From an uncultured Verrucomicrobiota bacterium (GTDB lineage: Bacteria > Verrucomicrobiota > Verrucomicrobiia > Limisphaerales > JADLHS01): 6,209 bases of DNA. Positions 5,747 through 6,209 of the stretch are shown here, piece by piece; positions within the stretch are counted from its first letter, which is position 1, and each line of letters begins with the position of its first letter. The stretch spans positions 1 to 6,209 of the forward strand of contig CALAYC010000145.1 in the NCBI GenBank assembly GCA_937894935.1, written 5' to 3'. The position numbers and the translations under genes are program-made. The notes under the pieces were generated by a model. It searched no databases. It was not told where the DNA came from and saw only the letters and a list, made by a program, of their open reading frames with translations.

Positions 5747-5749
5747 GTG
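5735..5749 (+). promoter_or_regulatory. Shine-Dalgarno and GTG start of the original porin reading frame
   Basis: AAAGGA at 5735-5740 stands six bases before GTG 5747-5749. Downstream in-frame starts (5768, 5771, 5783) have no comparable site. This decides the original start and makes the TAG five codons later significant. Confidence 0.6.
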
Positions 5750-5782
5750 AAAGTAAAACTCTAGTTAGTGGTGAGTCTGGTT
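5747..5782 (+). other. Porin signal-peptide start interrupted by an in-frame TAG
   Basis: From GTG 5747 the frame reads M-K-V-K-L, then TAG at 5762-5764, then L-V-V-S-L-V and on into M-A-A-Q-P of the porin. The basic start followed by a Leu/Val-rich stretch is a typical Sec signal peptide n- and h-region. One base change, A5763 to T, would turn TAG into TTG (Leu) and give an uninterrupted hydrophobic core. It may be a sequencing error, a real inactivating mutation, or much less likely readthrough. Confidence 0.6.
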
Positions 5783-6209
5783 ATGGCAGCCCAACCCGTC
5801 GAACGGATAGTGGCCCAACCCGCAGAAGTTGATGTGCAATCGCTATTGCGACGAATTGAAGAGCTGGAGCAGGCAGTGAAGATTCAGGATCGAAAACGAG
5901 AACTGAGCGAAGAAGCCGCGGTAGAGAAGGCGAAAGCGACGCCTACTGCTTCGATTGGCGCAGGTGGTTTTCAGATCCGTACGGCGGATACGAATTTTGT
6001 TTTGAAGTTGCGTGGTTATGTTCACGCGGATGCGCGGTTTTATCCGGATGATGTTTCCACGGGGACGCGCAACGATACGTTTTTGATGCGGCGCGTGCGG
6101 CCGATTATCGAAGGCACGGTAGCGCAGCGTTTTGATTATCGCATTATGCTCGATTTTCCGTCCGGCTCGCCGACGAACGTCAGCGGGGTCGTCATCACCT
6201 CCTCGCCGC
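5783..6209 (+). CDS. Phosphate-selective porin O/P family protein, N-terminal part
   Basis: The first uninterrupted ATG is at 5783, and the frame runs off the right edge after 142 residues; full family members have about 400 or more. Numbered from that ATG, residues about 18-50 form a heptad-like coiled coil (SLLRRIEELEQAVKIQDRKR), as in the N-terminal trimerising region of OprO/OprP-like porins. Then come GGFQIRTAD (61-69), the first beta strand FVLKLRGYVHADARF (72-86), and the family hallmark DTFLMRRVRPIIEGTV (98-113), followed by FDYRIMLDF (117-125). It should be a trimeric outer-membrane beta-barrel for anion uptake. Phosphate is not certain, and sulfate or other anions are possible. The signal peptide lies upstream of this ATG and is broken by TAG 5762. 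Residues after about 125 do not continue the family pattern and use C-ending codons unlike the rest. It is divergent from the Rrf2 regulator, which may control it. Confidence 0.82.
   Translation, partial: MAAQPVERIVAQPAEVDVQSLLRRIEELEQAVKIQDRKRELSEEAAVEKAKATPTASIGAGGFQIRTADTNFVLKLRGYVHADARFYPDDVSTGTRNDTFLMRRVRPIIEGTVAQRFDYRIMLDFPSGSPTNVSGVVITSSP

Overview
The window looks like a piece of a Verrucomicrobiota chromosome, or of a close relative in the PVC group. The basis is the respiratory gene style, the four-cysteine Rrf2 regulator and the phosphate-selective-type porin with an N-terminal coiled coil. This placement is an inference from gene character, not from a marker gene. The window is almost entirely coding, and I see no tRNA, rRNA, CRISPR array, transposase or other mobile gene.

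Left half, + strand (1-3212): a tightly packed respiratory cluster. It opens with the C-terminus of a small protein of the kind that sits in cytochrome oxidase / Sco / alternative complex III clusters. Next come a full-length 12-helix CcoN-like heme-copper oxidase subunit I, a membrane-anchored CcoO-like monoheme cytochrome c and a short membrane-anchored CcoP-like monoheme cytochrome c. The last three are coupled by GTGA and ATGA start/stop overlaps. Two things make the cluster unusual. The CcoN-like protein appears to have lost every histidine that would hold heme b, heme b3 and CuB, and also the active-site tyrosine, although its fold-defining motifs remain. The CcoO-like cytochrome carries an insert of about 70 residues directly after its heme-binding motif, and the insert reads like the C-terminal domain of ribosomal protein L7/L12. 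The set therefore looks like a cbb3-type framework converted into a non-catalytic membrane scaffold holding two c-type hemes. A plausible job is passing electrons among partners of a larger respiratory assembly, but that is inference.

Right-centre, - strand (3196-5505): transcribed leftward are an Rrf2-family regulator with four cysteines (probably an Fe-S sensor), shikimate kinase (aroK) and epoxyqueuosine reductase (queG). The 3' end of queG overlaps the 3' end of the CcoP-like gene by 17 bp in convergent orientation. QueG contains a short low-complexity insert that may come from a dispersed intergenic repeat.

Right end, + strand (5506-6209): an intergenic region of about 240 bp, divergent from the Rrf2 gene, holds a TTGACA-type promoter inside a partly dyad-symmetric, AT-rich stretch and a structured leader. 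It precedes the start of a phosphate-selective porin O/P family gene that runs off the window. The natural GTG start, with a good Shine-Dalgarno sequence, is followed at codon 6 by an in-frame TAG inside the signal peptide. The last ~50 bases differ in codon style and may be a contig-end artefact.
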